Shown here piece by piece: positions 1-9,027 of a stretch of DNA of 64,000 bases. This stretch comes from Acinetobacter zhairuonensis (GTDB taxonomy: Bacteria; Pseudomonadota; Gammaproteobacteria; Pseudomonadales; Moraxellaceae). The translations under genes and the position numbers were made by a program. Position 1 is the stretch's first letter; each line of letters starts with the position of its first letter. The stretch spans positions 1-64,000 of the forward strand of contig NZ_JAKVIM010000008.1 in NCBI RefSeq assembly GCF_022601715.1, written 5' to 3'. The notes under the pieces were generated by a model. The model did no database searches, had not been told where the DNA came from, and saw only the letters and a program-made list of their open reading frames with translations.

Positions 1-519
1 ATCCGTTACAACCCCTATTTTGGTTTATTTTATAAAAAACCGTTCGCTCGTTCATTTAATCAGCAAAAATGGCTTTTTTTACTGTAAAAACCTCTTTTCT
101 GTTCAATTTAGCATCAGTATTTAACTGAGCAAAAACCTGATCACAGTAAATATTCTCTGACTCCATCAGCAACATCTTCAGATTCACCTTAAAACTGCCA
201 GAAGTTTTGTCTCATTTAAAGGATATAGCCAATCATCTATAGTCTCTTCTTCTGTTTAATCGATTAAAAAAGTCAAAAAGACAACCTGTAAACTCGCTCT
301 ACGCTGCACTGAGTCACTCGGAACTGAGTCTTTATCTTTTAACGTTCTCATCTTTTAAAAATTATTGATGTACTTTGAATATTGGCTTGAAGAACAGCTC
401 ACTCTAATTTTAGGAATAAGCGCTTTTTGATTTATTCATTTGCTCGAGTTGAATCGAAACAGTCATATTATTGATGCTTACTGCTTTTACATAGACATCG
501 TCAAAGTGATCTAACTCAA
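1..519. other. Non-coding stretch at the window edge
   Basis: No convincing gene is seen here. The sequence is AT-rich with no long open frame. The first 87 bases are open in frame 1 on the plus strand and end in TAA, so they could be the last 28 codons of a gene starting outside the window, but the stretch is too short to judge. No clear promoter or repeat was recognised. Confidence 0.5.
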
Positions 520-521
520 TT

Positions 522-550
522 AAAAAAAGCAGAGCCTAAGCTCTGCTTTT
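522..550 (-). terminator. Intrinsic terminator of the copper-receptor operon
   Basis: An 11-bp perfect stem (AAAAGCAGAGC paired with GCTCTGCTTTT) with a 4-nt loop is followed on the minus strand by a run of T. It lies 20 bases past the receptor stop codon. Confidence 0.85.
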
Positions 551-569
551 CACTACCATGTAGGCTTCT

Positions 570-2585
570 TTAGAATTTCATACTGATACGCGCCCAATAA
601 TTACGTCCAATATTGTTAAATTGTTCTGTTGCTGCATAACCAAAGCCCGAACTTCCCAATTTATTCAAATGTTCGGCATAATTTTTGTCAAAGACATTAT
701 CTACACCAACAGAAAGATCAACGCCTTTTTGCAAGTTATAGGTCCCATTTAAAGACAATGTGCCGAAGCCTTTGCTGTCTTCCACATCATAGCCAATAAT
801 ATTACCTTCGCGATAACTGGTACGATCTTGCGCTGCAACCACTCGCCATAAGAAACCAACATTATATTTATCTTGGACATAACGTAAATTGAAACGACCT
901 TCTAACGGCGCAATTTGCGGTAATGCAGAATGGTCTGTGGTATTTTCACCCCACGCATACATTGCACTGACATCGGCTTGAATCTGATCCGTCAACTGAT
1001 AGCCAATTCCTGCTTCTGCCCCTGCAATGGTCGCATCGACATTACGGCTTTTGGCTTCCAATTTCCCCATTTTACCTGTCGGCGTATATGCTACTAAGAT
1101 GTAATCTTGAATTAGCCCTACATAAACTGAAGCCCATGACTTAAATGCACCCTGTTCATATTGATAGCCTGCATCAAACTGCGTGGTTTTTTCATTATCT
1201 AAATGATCGAAGGTGGTCCCTGTTTGATAATATTGGGTACTAAATAATTCCCAGTAATCTGGCACACGCTCAACATAGCCCAAGCCTGCATAGCTTTTCA
1301 GCTGATCTGTAAGTTGGCTTTCGAGGCGGAAAAATCCACTCGGTAACGTTTCTTTACGTTCCGTATCCGTCTTCAGATTATCAATTTGGGTTTGATCAAT
1401 ACGCGCCCCTGTGACCAACTTATTCTGATCACTGAATTGATAGCTTAATTCACCAAAAGCACCATAAGATTCAAAATCCATGTCGGTCACTCTCGGTTTA
1501 TCTTTATAAGTATTCACCATCCCTTTACGAGCGCTATGCTTATTATTCTGTGCATCAACACCAGAGACTAGACTCCAATTATCCCATTCTGTTGTTATTG
1601 CTACGCGAGAGTTTAATGTTCTTCGAGCTACATTCGATGCCATCGGCATTGACATACCATCAACAGGAGTGAATTTACGAAGACTGAAATTATCCATCAC
1701 ATGGTCGTTATAGCTATAGTCGACTTGTGCCTCGACCTTCTGAATCACCTCGCTGATATTTTTCTTTTCAACATGTAAACCTAAGCTTTCTCGCGCAAAC
1801 TTGGAACCATCCATCGTCCGTCCAGCATAGACTGCCTCTCCATCACTCTTGCCACCCTTCAGTTCTACCCAAGTGTCAGCATTCGGTGTCCAGCCTAAAG
1901 CCAGATCAGCATTCCATTTTTCCCAATCCGATGGAACCCTATTACCAGCACCATCCTGATAACTATCTGAAACTGAACGATTGGCATTTAAACGCGCGTA
2001 TTTGCTTTCATCCCCCACAGCAGTTTCAATATTCTGATCTAAACGTCCATAGGAACCCATCATGACACTGGCTTGCCCACGATAAGGTTTTGCACTGCTC
2101 AATTTCTCAGGCTCACGCTCAAAAATCACAGTCGCAGCTGAACCAGTATGCGCATATTGTACCGTTTGCGGTCCTTTTACCACGGTAATTTTGTCATAGC
2201 TTTCTGGGGAAATATAAGATGCTGGATTATCCATACGACTCGGACATGCTCCTAAATTTTCCGTGCCATCGGTTAAAATTTTAATCCGCGAACCAAACAT
2301 GCCACGGAAAGTCACATCCCCGTTGGCTCCCCCATTTTTAATTTGATTAAACCCAACAATACTTTGTAAATAGGCAGCACCATCAACGGCAGGAATAGGC
2401 TGTGTCGGCTGTTTTGGATCAGCATGCACGATCAAACCATTGGCATCATTGCCTTGCTGGGCTGTTACCACAATGGGAGCTAAAAATTGAGTAGTTTCTA
2501 CTTCTGCACTCACAGCTGTAGCTGAATAACACGCGACACAAATCGCAGCCGACAAAGGCTGTAAAAACAATTTTGGCTGAGCCAT
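570..2585 (-). CDS. oprC: TonB-dependent copper receptor (OprC/NosA family)
   Basis: Outer-membrane beta-barrel of 671 aa for TonB-driven uptake of copper. A signal peptide (about residues 1-27) is followed by a TonB-box-like APIVVTAQ (36-43), a plug domain with KGPQTVQYAHTGSA (137-150), and a barrel ending in the aromatic C-terminus ISMKF. It has the CxxxM motif (C114 to M118 in GACPSRMD) and an HxM motif (H295-V-M297). From memory, these are the two copper-binding motifs of Pseudomonas OprC, which makes copper more likely than a siderophore. It is the second gene of a leftward pair with the DUF2946 gene 69 bases upstream and ends at a strong terminator. The family call is strong; actual copper transport is inferred. 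Confidence 0.9.
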   Translation of the reverse strand: MAQPKLFLQPLSAAICVACYSATAVSAEVETTQFLAPIVVTAQQGNDANGLIVHADPKQPTQPIPAVDGAAYLQSIVGFNQIKNGGANGDVTFRGMFGSRIKILTDGTENLGACPSRMDNPASYISPESYDKITVVKGPQTVQYAHTGSAATVIFEREPEKLSSAKPYRGQASVMMGSYGRLDQNIETAVGDESKYARLNANRSVSDSYQDGAGNRVPSDWEKWNADLALGWTPNADTWVELKGGKSDGEAVYAGRTMDGSKFARESLGLHVEKKNISEVIQKVEAQVDYSYNDHVMDNFSLRKFTPVDGMSMPMASNVARRTLNSRVAITTEWDNWSLVSGVDAQNNKHSARKGMVNTYKDKPRVTDMDFESYGAFGELSYQFSDQNKLVTGARIDQTQIDNLKTDTERKETLPSGFFRLESQLTDQLKSYAGLGYVERVPDYWELFSTQYYQTGTTFDHLDNEKTTQFDAGYQYEQGAFKSWASVYVGLIQDYILVAYTPTGKMGKLEAKSRNVDATIAGAEAGIGYQLTDQIQADVSAMYAWGENTTDHSALPQIAPLEGRFNLRYVQDKYNVGFLWRVVAAQDRTSYREGNIIGYDVEDSKGFGTLSLNGTYNLQKGVDLSVGVDNVFDKNYAEHLNKLGSSGFGYAATEQFNNIGRNYWARISMKF

Positions 2586-2654
2586 ATCAATCTCTCATAA
2601 AACATAAATAACACTGTGCTCAAGTACCTACGACCCAAGCGAGATAAAGCGGAT

Positions 2655-3095
2655 TTATGCCCAGAGAGGCGGTGCCCGTCCTTGCGGAATCAGGAACAGT
2701 TGCTGCAGAACAAACCAGACATGACGATAGGCACGCTGCAAAGCGATCAGGCGGACCTGAATGCGATCTAAGACTGATTTGATTTCAAGCTCTGGCGGCA
2801 AGACCAAATTGCCATATACAGTGCAGTACTGACATTGATGCTTGGCATCATGATGATCATGCACAGGTTGCTCTTGATGCTGCATGCGCATATGCGAATG
2901 CTGATCATGTTGTGCAAGTGAAGTATGCTCGGCGTGTGCCGTTTGAGAAGGGAGTAATAATGCACGCGTAATGGTTTCACAGACCGGAGCAACTTGGTAT
3001 TGCTTCGGCAGCAAAGGCTGCAAAAATACAGCAATCTGTAAAAAAACTGCGGCACATGCCAGCAGTAAACCACCACGGAAAAGCAAAAAAATCAT
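2655..3095 (-). CDS. DUF2946 family His-rich membrane-associated protein
   Basis: Protein of about 147 aa. It has one hydrophobic N-terminal segment (about residues 5-25), then a His/Gln-rich middle with many His-Asp and His-His pairs, then HQCQYCTVYGNL and a C-terminal PQGRAPP. The CxYC and the PxGRAPP ending are typical of DUF2946, a family often found beside copper receptors and cytochrome-oxidase genes; its biochemical role is unknown. The ATG at 3095 (MIFLLF) is preferred to an upstream in-frame codon because that extension would run into the def terminator. Position upstream of the copper receptor and the potential metal ligands suggest a copper-handling role in the periplasm; this is inference. 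Confidence 0.75.
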   Translation of the reverse strand: MIFLLFRGGLLLACAAVFLQIAVFLQPLLPKQYQVAPVCETITRALLLPSQTAHAEHTSLAQHDQHSHMRMQHQEQPVHDHHDAKHQCQYCTVYGNLVLPPELEIKSVLDRIQVRLIALQRAYRHVWFVLQQLFLIPQGRAPPLWA

Positions 3096-3120
3096 CCTGC
3101 AATTTGTGCGGCGCCAGTAT

Positions 3121-3146
3121 AACAAAACCCAATCGAAATTGGGTTC
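3121..3146 (-). terminator. Terminator downstream of def
   Basis: On the minus strand an 8-bp stem AACCCAAT/ATTGGGTT closes a TTCG tetraloop and is followed by TTGTT. It lies 35 bases after the def stop codon. Confidence 0.7.
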
Positions 3147-3179
3147 ATACTTAAAGATGATTTTAAACGGGAAAAATTA

Positions 3180-3710
3180 TCAGCGCTTGACTGCCACTTT
3201 CTCTTTTTGGCGCTGACGCGTAACTTTTTCCACTTTTTCTCGCGCACGCTGACGCTTTAGTGGCGATAAATAATCAACAAATAATTTGCCGTTTAAGTGA
3301 TCCATTTCATGCTGAATACAAACAGCGAGAAGTTCGTCTGCTTCTAATGTAAAGGATTGACCTTCAAGGTTAATTGCCTCAATTTTTACACGTGACGCAC
3401 GCTCAACTTTGTCGTATATTTGAGGCACTGATAAACAGCCTTCTTCATAAGGCTGGGTTTCTTCAGTCAATGGGGTAATTTTGGGGTTAATGAACACCAT
3501 AGGCTGATCTTTATGTTCAGAAAGATCCATAACAATCAACTGAATATGGCGGTCGACTTGGGTAGCGGCTAAACCAATGCCTGGCGCTTCATACATGGTT
3601 TCAAACATATCTGCCGCTAACTGACGAATTTCATCAGTAACTTCTTCGACTGGTTGTGCAATGGTACGAAGACGGGGATCGGGGAAACTTAAAATAGGTA
3701 ATAAGGCCAT
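3180..3710 (-). CDS. def: Peptide deformylase
   Basis: Removes the N-formyl group from the initiator methionine of new proteins in the cytoplasm. All three family motifs are present in this 176-aa protein: GIGLAATQ (44-51), EGCLS (90-94, C92 being a metal ligand) and QHEMDH (133-138, H134 and H138 metal ligands, E135 catalytic). The start at 3710 is chosen because GAGGACG sits correctly upstream; a start 12 bases earlier lacks this. The C-terminus is basic (Lys/Arg-rich), longer than the minimal fold. The gene is divergent from the LysM gene rather than in an operon with fmt. Confidence 0.96.
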   Translation of the reverse strand: MALLPILSFPDPRLRTIAQPVEEVTDEIRQLAADMFETMYEAPGIGLAATQVDRHIQLIVMDLSEHKDQPMVFINPKITPLTEETQPYEEGCLSVPQIYDKVERASRVKIEAINLEGQSFTLEADELLAVCIQHEMDHLNGKLFVDYLSPLKRQRAREKVEKVTRQRQKEKVAVKR

Positions 3711-3829
3711 AAACGTCCTCACTTATGCCATTGATCAAAAAACCAAATGAAGGAATGCTTCATCAAAAAAATGTGTGTAATATCGTTATTATAACGTAAA
3801 TTACATACATAATTTTAGGAATTATGATA

Positions 3830-4984
3830 ATGAAAAAGGTTTTGAAGGGCATGCCATCTTTTAGTGCCTTGGGGTTTAAACAGCAATTGTTGGCACTGAC
3901 TGTCGGTTTGGCAATCAGTGTTGGTTCTATCGCAGTGGTTGAAGCTGCACCAGCGCGTAACATCAATCCACCCTCGTTAAAAGCGGGGGCACCACAAGTT
4001 TATGTGGTCAAAAAGGGGGACACCCTTTGGGATATTTCTGGAAAATTCTTAGACAAGCCTTGGCGCTGGCCTGAAATTTGGGCAAGCAACCGTCACGTAA
4101 AAAATCCACATTGGATTTTCCCTGGTGACAAGCTGCTTCTGTGTAGCTACCAAGGCAAGCCATTGATTGGTAAAGATGAAGGTGACGGCTGTGACGGCAT
4201 TATTCGTCGTTATGCAGGCGGTACCAAACTACAACCACAGGTTCGTGTTGAATCTTTAAATAATGCCATCCCTGTGATTCCACTGGAAAACATTAAACAG
4301 TGGTTAGAACACTCGACTATTATTGCACCTGAATCAATTGCCAATACTCCGTATGTTCTGGGTACGGCTGATCAACGCGTTCTAGCAGGTAAAGGACAAA
4401 CCATTTATGCACGTGGCAATGGTTTAGAGGTCGGTCAACAATATGCGGTCTATCGTGAAGGCGACCCGTACACCTTGTTGAACCCCAAAGGGAAAAAATA
4501 CGATGCAGGTCTTGAGTTAAATCAAGTTGCAACTGGCGTCGCGGTGGCAAGTGAAAATGACATTACCACGATTGAGTTAACCGACAGCTTTAATGCAGAA
4601 GTCCGTCGTGGCGATCGCGTCTTGCCTGTATATGACCCAATGCTACCGACCCTGTTCTACCCGACCATGGCAGAAGATGTCACCGTAGGTGGACAAATTG
4701 TGCGGGTGATGGGTTCAATTGGTACGGCAGCCAAACATAGTGTCGTCACCATTGACCGTGGGAATCTTGAAGGCGTTCAAGTCGGTCACGTATTTAGCAT
4801 CAACCAAAAAGGTGAACAGGTTCGAGACCCGAAAACCAAAGAAATGGTGCAATTGCCGGGGCAAAAAATTGGTAACCTGATGGTCTTCAAGACTTTTGAT
4901 CATTTTAGTTATGCTTATGTATTGGATAGTTCATTACCAGTCAAAATCGGGGCTTCAATTCAACCGCCATTAATGGACGAATAA
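3830..4984 (+). CDS. LysM-domain cell-envelope protein
   Basis: Exported protein of about 384 aa. An N-terminal hydrophobic segment ending near VEAAPA (about residue 40) looks like a signal peptide. One LysM domain follows (about 57-105: VYVVKKGDTLWDISGKF ... PGDKLLLC); LysM domains bind peptidoglycan glycan strands. The remaining 280 residues have no recognised catalytic motif. The ATG at 3830 fits the AGGA at 3817-3820 better than the ATG at 3824. It is divergent from def and 13 bases upstream of dprA, an arrangement common in gammaproteobacteria. Likely a periplasmic wall-binding protein of unknown role. Confidence 0.88.
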   Translation: MKKVLKGMPSFSALGFKQQLLALTVGLAISVGSIAVVEAAPARNINPPSLKAGAPQVYVVKKGDTLWDISGKFLDKPWRWPEIWASNRHVKNPHWIFPGDKLLLCSYQGKPLIGKDEGDGCDGIIRRYAGGTKLQPQVRVESLNNAIPVIPLENIKQWLEHSTIIAPESIANTPYVLGTADQRVLAGKGQTIYARGNGLEVGQQYAVYREGDPYTLLNPKGKKYDAGLELNQVATGVAVASENDITTIELTDSFNAEVRRGDRVLPVYDPMLPTLFYPTMAEDVTVGGQIVRVMGSIGTAAKHSVVTIDRGNLEGVQVGHVFSINQKGEQVRDPKTKEMVQLPGQKIGNLMVFKTFDHFSYAYVLDSSLPVKIGASIQPPLMDE

Positions 4985-4997
4985 TTCGGAGTAACCC

Positions 4998-6143
4998 ATG
5001 CTGAAACCATTATCACAAGTACAAATGGACACCATTACCTTGTGGTATTTGGTTCAGCACTCGCTCAGCAGTTTTTATAAGCTCGAACAGCATTTTGGAA
5101 GTATTCACAATGCCATTCAACCTGAAAGCTTGCTGCTTTGGCCAGGTCTCGGTTTACATAAAAATCATCTGCAACGTGCGCAACAATTTTACACGCCCGC
5201 TGAACAAAGTAAGTTTCAACGCATCATTGAAAATATTCAGCAACACGCTGATTTTATCTTGTGTTACCAAGATCCAGAATATCCACGACAACTGCTGCCC
5301 TACAGCGATAAACCACCCATTTTGTTTGGACAAGGTCAATTATCACTCTTGATGCAACCGCAAATTGCCATTGTTGGTAGTCGTAAACCCAGCCCGCATG
5401 GGCGACAAATTGCCTATGACTTTTCTTACTATTTAAGCGAAAAAGGCTTTGTAATTAACAGTGGTTTGGCACAAGGCATAGACGAAGCTGCACATCAAGG
5501 TGCTTTGCCTCACCAGCGTACCCTAGCGGTTATGGGCACTGGTTTAGATCAAACTTATCCTTCACAACACCAACAGTTGCGACAACAGATTTTACAGCAG
5601 TCAGGTACGATCATTACTGAGTTCTTGCCACACACCCCACCTCTTCAGCATCATTTCCCGCGACGCAATCGAATTGTCAGCGCCCTCTCTTTAGGTGTAA
5701 TTGTTGCGGAAGCCAGTCTGAATAGTGGTTCAATCATTACTGCAAAACTGGCAGCAGAACAAGGTAAACTGGTCTTCGCCATTCCTGGACATATTTATAG
5801 TGAGTTTCATCAGGGCTGCCATCAATTGATTCGTGAAGGAGCGATTTTGGTTGATCATCCTGAACAAGTGTTAGAAGACCTCGCCTTACCAACACAATGG
5901 CAAGCACAGCAGCAAGCCCATGATGAATCTCTTACAACTTCACCCATCGTAAAGCCTGAAATCCCTGAACATTTGATGCCACTGTATAATCAACTGGACT
6001 GGACAGGTGCAGCTTTAGATCATTTAGCCATCCACTTGCAGCAAGATGCCGCAACTCTGACCGCGCAGTTGATGGAATTAGAACTTTTAGGCTTATGCAT
6101 GCAACAATCTGGGGTGTTTTTGCGTTGTCGTCCTATTCAATAA
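4998..6143 (+). CDS. dprA: DNA-processing protein DprA (Smf)
   Basis: Loads RecA onto incoming single-stranded DNA during natural transformation. The 381-aa protein has a helical N-terminal region, then the Rossmann-like DNA-binding fold with GSRKP (127-131), SGLAQGID (155-162), PRRNRI (221-226) and NSGSIITA (242-249). A C-terminal winged-helix domain spans about 318-380. A strong ribosome site (CGGAG, 7 bases before ATG) follows 13 bases after the LysM gene, so the two are probably cotranscribed. Acinetobacter is typically competent, and the gene looks intact. Confidence 0.95.
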   Translation: MLKPLSQVQMDTITLWYLVQHSLSSFYKLEQHFGSIHNAIQPESLLLWPGLGLHKNHLQRAQQFYTPAEQSKFQRIIENIQQHADFILCYQDPEYPRQLLPYSDKPPILFGQGQLSLLMQPQIAIVGSRKPSPHGRQIAYDFSYYLSEKGFVINSGLAQGIDEAAHQGALPHQRTLAVMGTGLDQTYPSQHQQLRQQILQQSGTIITEFLPHTPPLQHHFPRRNRIVSALSLGVIVAEASLNSGSIITAKLAAEQGKLVFAIPGHIYSEFHQGCHQLIREGAILVDHPEQVLEDLALPTQWQAQQQAHDESLTTSPIVKPEIPEHLMPLYNQLDWTGAALDHLAIHLQQDAATLTAQLMELELLGLCMQQSGVFLRCRPIQ

Positions 6144-6181
6144 GGTGCAGAATAAGCCTTTGCTCAAAATAGGACACGAAC

Positions 6182-6751
6182 ATGATTACCACCTCTGTTG
6201 CTGAAGCTGCCGAAAGTTTACACTGCGGACATGTCTTGGCATACCCGACAGAGGCTGTTTGGGGTTTAGGTTGTGATCCTCATAACGAAACTGCATTTAA
6301 TGAAATTTTAAAGTTGAAGCAACGCCCCATTGAAAAAGGCGTCATTCTATTGGCTGGACATATTAGCCAAGTCGAGCACCTCTTGGCAGGATTGACACCA
6401 GATATGCGCAATACCGTGATCGCCTCTTGGAGTAATCGCAGCCCCACTGAACGCGCGACCACATGGTTACTTCCCGCCAGTGACGATATTCCAGTCTGGA
6501 TTAAAGGCAATCACCCTAAAGTGGCAATCCGTGTCACCACTCATCCTTTATGTGTCGCACTCTGTAACGCATTTAACGGTTTTATTGTTTCAACCAGTGC
6601 CAATCCTGCTGGGCTCGAACCTGCCCGCTCACTGCAAGAGGCCAGTAAGTATTTCGGTCAACAATTGAATTATTTAAATGGCGACTTAGGCTCAAGCCAA
6701 GAGCCGAGCCGTATTCTGGATGCTGAAACAGGACAGATCATTCGTGCCTAA
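6182..6751 (+). CDS. tsaC: Threonylcarbamoyl-AMP synthase TsaC
   Basis: Makes threonylcarbamoyl-AMP from threonine, bicarbonate and ATP, the first step of the t6A37 modification on ANN-decoding tRNAs. At 189 aa it is the short TsaC form without the C-terminal Sua5 domain. Visible motifs are YPTEAVWGLGCD (21-32), KLKQRP (44-49, the KxR nucleotide-binding motif) and STSANPAG (137-144). It sits 38 bases after dprA with AGGACACG before its ATG, consistent with a LysM-dprA-tsaC operon. Confidence 0.95.
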   Translation: MITTSVAEAAESLHCGHVLAYPTEAVWGLGCDPHNETAFNEILKLKQRPIEKGVILLAGHISQVEHLLAGLTPDMRNTVIASWSNRSPTERATTWLLPASDDIPVWIKGNHPKVAIRVTTHPLCVALCNAFNGFIVSTSANPAGLEPARSLQEASKYFGQQLNYLNGDLGSSQEPSRILDAETGQIIRA

Positions 6752-6780
6752 TGATCAGCGTCTGCATGAAATTTTTGACA

Positions 6781-6840
6781 AAAAAAAGCTCAATCAAATA
6801 GGTTGATTGAGCATAAAAAGGATGTGTGTTAATCACATCC
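6781..6840 (-). terminator. Tandem leftward terminators
   Basis: Two stem-loops, each followed by a T-run on the minus strand: a 7-bp stem with TTTTT, then a 10-bp stem with TTTTTTT. They could also limit rightward transcription from tsaC, but neither has a T-run on the plus strand. Confidence 0.65.
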
Positions 6841-6913
6841 AGAGGGTTCGAAAATCTTGCTGAATGCCAGAATTAAAGTATTATTAAGAAATACTTAACT
6901 AGTCATTCTTGAT
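6781..6913 (-). ncRNA. Candidate small RNA (predicted only)
   Basis: Minus-strand promoter-like elements TTGTGT (6943-6948) and GATAAT (6920-6925), 17 bases apart, would start transcription near 6913. About 75-95 bases on lies hairpin GGATGTG/CACATCC (6820-6840) followed by TTTTT. A second hairpin, GCTCAATCAA/TTGATTGAGC (6788-6812), is followed by seven T. No matching start codon with a ribosome site was noticed. The alternative is a long 3' untranslated region of the transporter at 7135-8076. Confidence 0.3.
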
Positions 6914-7134
6914 GTGAACATTATCTAATATTCCAAATAAAAACACAAATAGATTATTTAATGCAGACTATTGCTTAAATCCATGATTAAAATGCGAAAT
7001 TTATTCAAAAAGTCAAACTATCCCCCTATTTTTAAAATATTTTTAAATAAATAATCATTTGACAGTATACTTTTTTACACTTATAACTGGTGGTTTAGTC
7101 TAAGAAAAATATTTTCACTATAACACCTGTTTGT

Positions 7135-8076
7135 CTATTTATTAATCACATTTGGCGACTCAATCACACTCGTCTCGTGCTTTTTTGATTTCATTTGCGC
7201 CATTGCAATGCCCGTAATAATAATAATTCCACCGATGCTATGGTGGATGGTCCAAGCTTCATGTAACCAAAAATAAGCCAAAATAGCTGTGAAAATCGGC
7301 ATCAGATTCATAAATATACTGGTACGATTAGGACCCAAACGTTGCACTGCCAACATCCACACCCAAGGTGCAATTAAAGAAGCAAACAAACCTGCATAGA
7401 ACACACTGGCACTATTCTGCATATCTAAGCGGTCGATGCCCAACCACAGTACAAATGGCAAGTGATAAATTAAGGAAAATCCAATCTGGACATAAAGGCT
7501 AATCATCAGCGGGACTTTAAGCTGCCATTTTTTCAGGAACACGCCATAAAAGGCATAAAAGAACACTGCAATCACCATCAACAAATCTCCCCAGTGCCCA
7601 CCTAAATGTAGCAAAGCCGCGAGATTTCCTTGTGCAATCACATACATCAAACCCAGAAATGAAATCATACTGCCCAAAATAGCAAATAGACTCGGGATCT
7701 CCTTGAGGAGGAGAATGGAAACGAAGATGGTAAAGATCGGAATGAAGGCATTAATAATGCCCATATTGGTGGCAGTAGTGTAATGCGCTGCACTATAAGC
7801 TAAACCCTGATAAAGCAGCATGCCAAAAGCACTTAACACCGCAAATTGTTTCCAATACAACATAACCAGCTGACGCTGTTGCCAAACTTTGGGCAGCATT
7901 ACAGGCGTCAGCACCACAAAAGCCACCAGCCATCGATAGAAGCTGATGCTCACAGGCGAAATATAATCTGCGACATAGCGTGTGACTGCAATATTCAATG
8001 ACCAAATAAAAACTGCAATCAATGGCAACAGCACTGCCAATTTCACCCATCTATTTTGCTGCATCTGCTGACTCAT
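7135..8076 (-). CDS. DMT-superfamily (EamA) transporter
   Basis: Inner-membrane protein of 313 aa with about ten hydrophobic segments arranged as two EamA repeats (roughly residues 15-145 and 160-290). Such proteins export or import small metabolites, often amino acids or drugs; the substrate cannot be read from sequence. The short tail after the last segment (LMEMKSK-like, basic) is cytoplasmic. It is divergent from the AraC-type regulator at 8164, 87 bases between starts, so that regulator may control it. Confidence 0.85.
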   Translation of the reverse strand: MSQQMQQNRWVKLAVLLPLIAVFIWSLNIAVTRYVADYISPVSISFYRWLVAFVVLTPVMLPKVWQQRQLVMLYWKQFAVLSAFGMLLYQGLAYSAAHYTTATNMGIINAFIPIFTIFVSILLLKEIPSLFAILGSMISFLGLMYVIAQGNLAALLHLGGHWGDLLMVIAVFFYAFYGVFLKKWQLKVPLMISLYVQIGFSLIYHLPFVLWLGIDRLDMQNSASVFYAGLFASLIAPWVWMLAVQRLGPNRTSIFMNLMPIFTAILAYFWLHEAWTIHHSIGGIIIITGIAMAQMKSKKHETSVIESPNVINK

Positions 8077-8163
8077 CTTCGCTCATCTAATACTGCTATT
8101 GTGCTAAAAGTCTGAAATAATAAAAATACGGTTTTTCAGACATTGATACGGTGATAATCAGCC

Positions 8164-8922
8164 ATGCAGCATCAACAACCCGCCCTATCTGAATGGATGG
8201 AAGTGCATGAATATTTTTATGAATACAATGATGAGGTTGCTGCACATTCATGTATCTGGGGCGATTTCAATTTTAGCTTGAATGGAATTTTAGACTATGA
8301 AATTGAAGGAATGCACTATTTATCTCCACCTAACTACGGGCTGTGGATTCCCGCACACACTACACATGCCTGTTTTGCCCGCGAATTAGAAACCACCCAC
8401 TATATTTGTATTCATTTGCATCCTGAACTGTGTAAGCTGTTCCCTACCCAGACCAAGACAGTCGAAATTAGCCCTTTTCTGAGACATTTAATCAAAGAAG
8501 TTCTACGCCAAAAAAGCCCACTCCACTCTACCGAATACCAACATTTGCTCTGTGTGCTCCTAGATCAACTCCGTACTGCACCAGCCTATGAACACTATCT
8601 TCCACAAACGCAACATGCAGTGTTAAAACCAATCTTGCAGCAATTGGGCAATCCAGAACATTTTGCCTTAAGTCTGCAGCAACTAATTAATGACTTTCAC
8701 TTCACGGAAAGACATTTGTTACGTTTGAGCCAACAGGAATTACAATTGAGTCTGGTCGAATGGCGGAATCGCGCTAAAATCCTGTATGCCATGAAGCAAC
8801 TGCACGCGGGATCGACGGTGAAAAAATTGGCTTATGATCTGGGCTACCAACACAGCTCCAGTTTTATTGAGTTCTTTAAACGTTATACAGGGCAAACCCC
8901 AGCTCAAATCCGTGAAGTATAA
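8164..8922 (+). CDS. AraC-family transcriptional regulator
   Basis: Protein of 252 aa. The N-terminal half (about 10-105) has cupin-like features with several His residues; the C-terminal part (about 165-250) is the AraC DNA-binding region, with the second helix-turn-helix visible as VKKLAYDLGYQHSSSFIEFF and the typical ending YTGQTPAQIR. The gene is divergent from the DMT transporter and the two starts are close, the usual layout when such a regulator controls the neighbouring exporter. The ligand is unknown. Confidence 0.88.
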   Translation: MQHQQPALSEWMEVHEYFYEYNDEVAAHSCIWGDFNFSLNGILDYEIEGMHYLSPPNYGLWIPAHTTHACFARELETTHYICIHLHPELCKLFPTQTKTVEISPFLRHLIKEVLRQKSPLHSTEYQHLLCVLLDQLRTAPAYEHYLPQTQHAVLKPILQQLGNPEHFALSLQQLINDFHFTERHLLRLSQQELQLSLVEWRNRAKILYAMKQLHAGSTVKKLAYDLGYQHSSSFIEFFKRYTGQTPAQIREV

Positions 8923-9027
8923 GCCAGCGACTGCAACTTTTTCGATTTAGGTACAGGATTCATCTTGCAGTTCCTGCCAATTCTCGTTACAACATGGAAA
9001 CCCAATAAAAAATCAATGGATCTGTAT

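Larger units (their letters stand above)
6752..7134. other. 383-bp intergenic gap with leftward terminators
   Basis: No open frame is seen. The gap holds two tandem hairpins with T-runs on the minus strand (6788-6812 and 6820-6840) and a plausible minus-strand promoter (-35 at 6943-6948, -10 at 6920-6925). The remaining part, 6950-7134, is very AT-rich. Confidence 0.6.

Noticed and set aside
1..87. Open frame of 28 codons at the window edge, plus strand
   Set aside because: Too short to tell a gene tail from chance in AT-rich DNA; noted only.
3096..3125. Longer start for the DUF2946 protein
   Set aside because: It would overlap the def terminator and precede the hydrophobic signal with charged residues.
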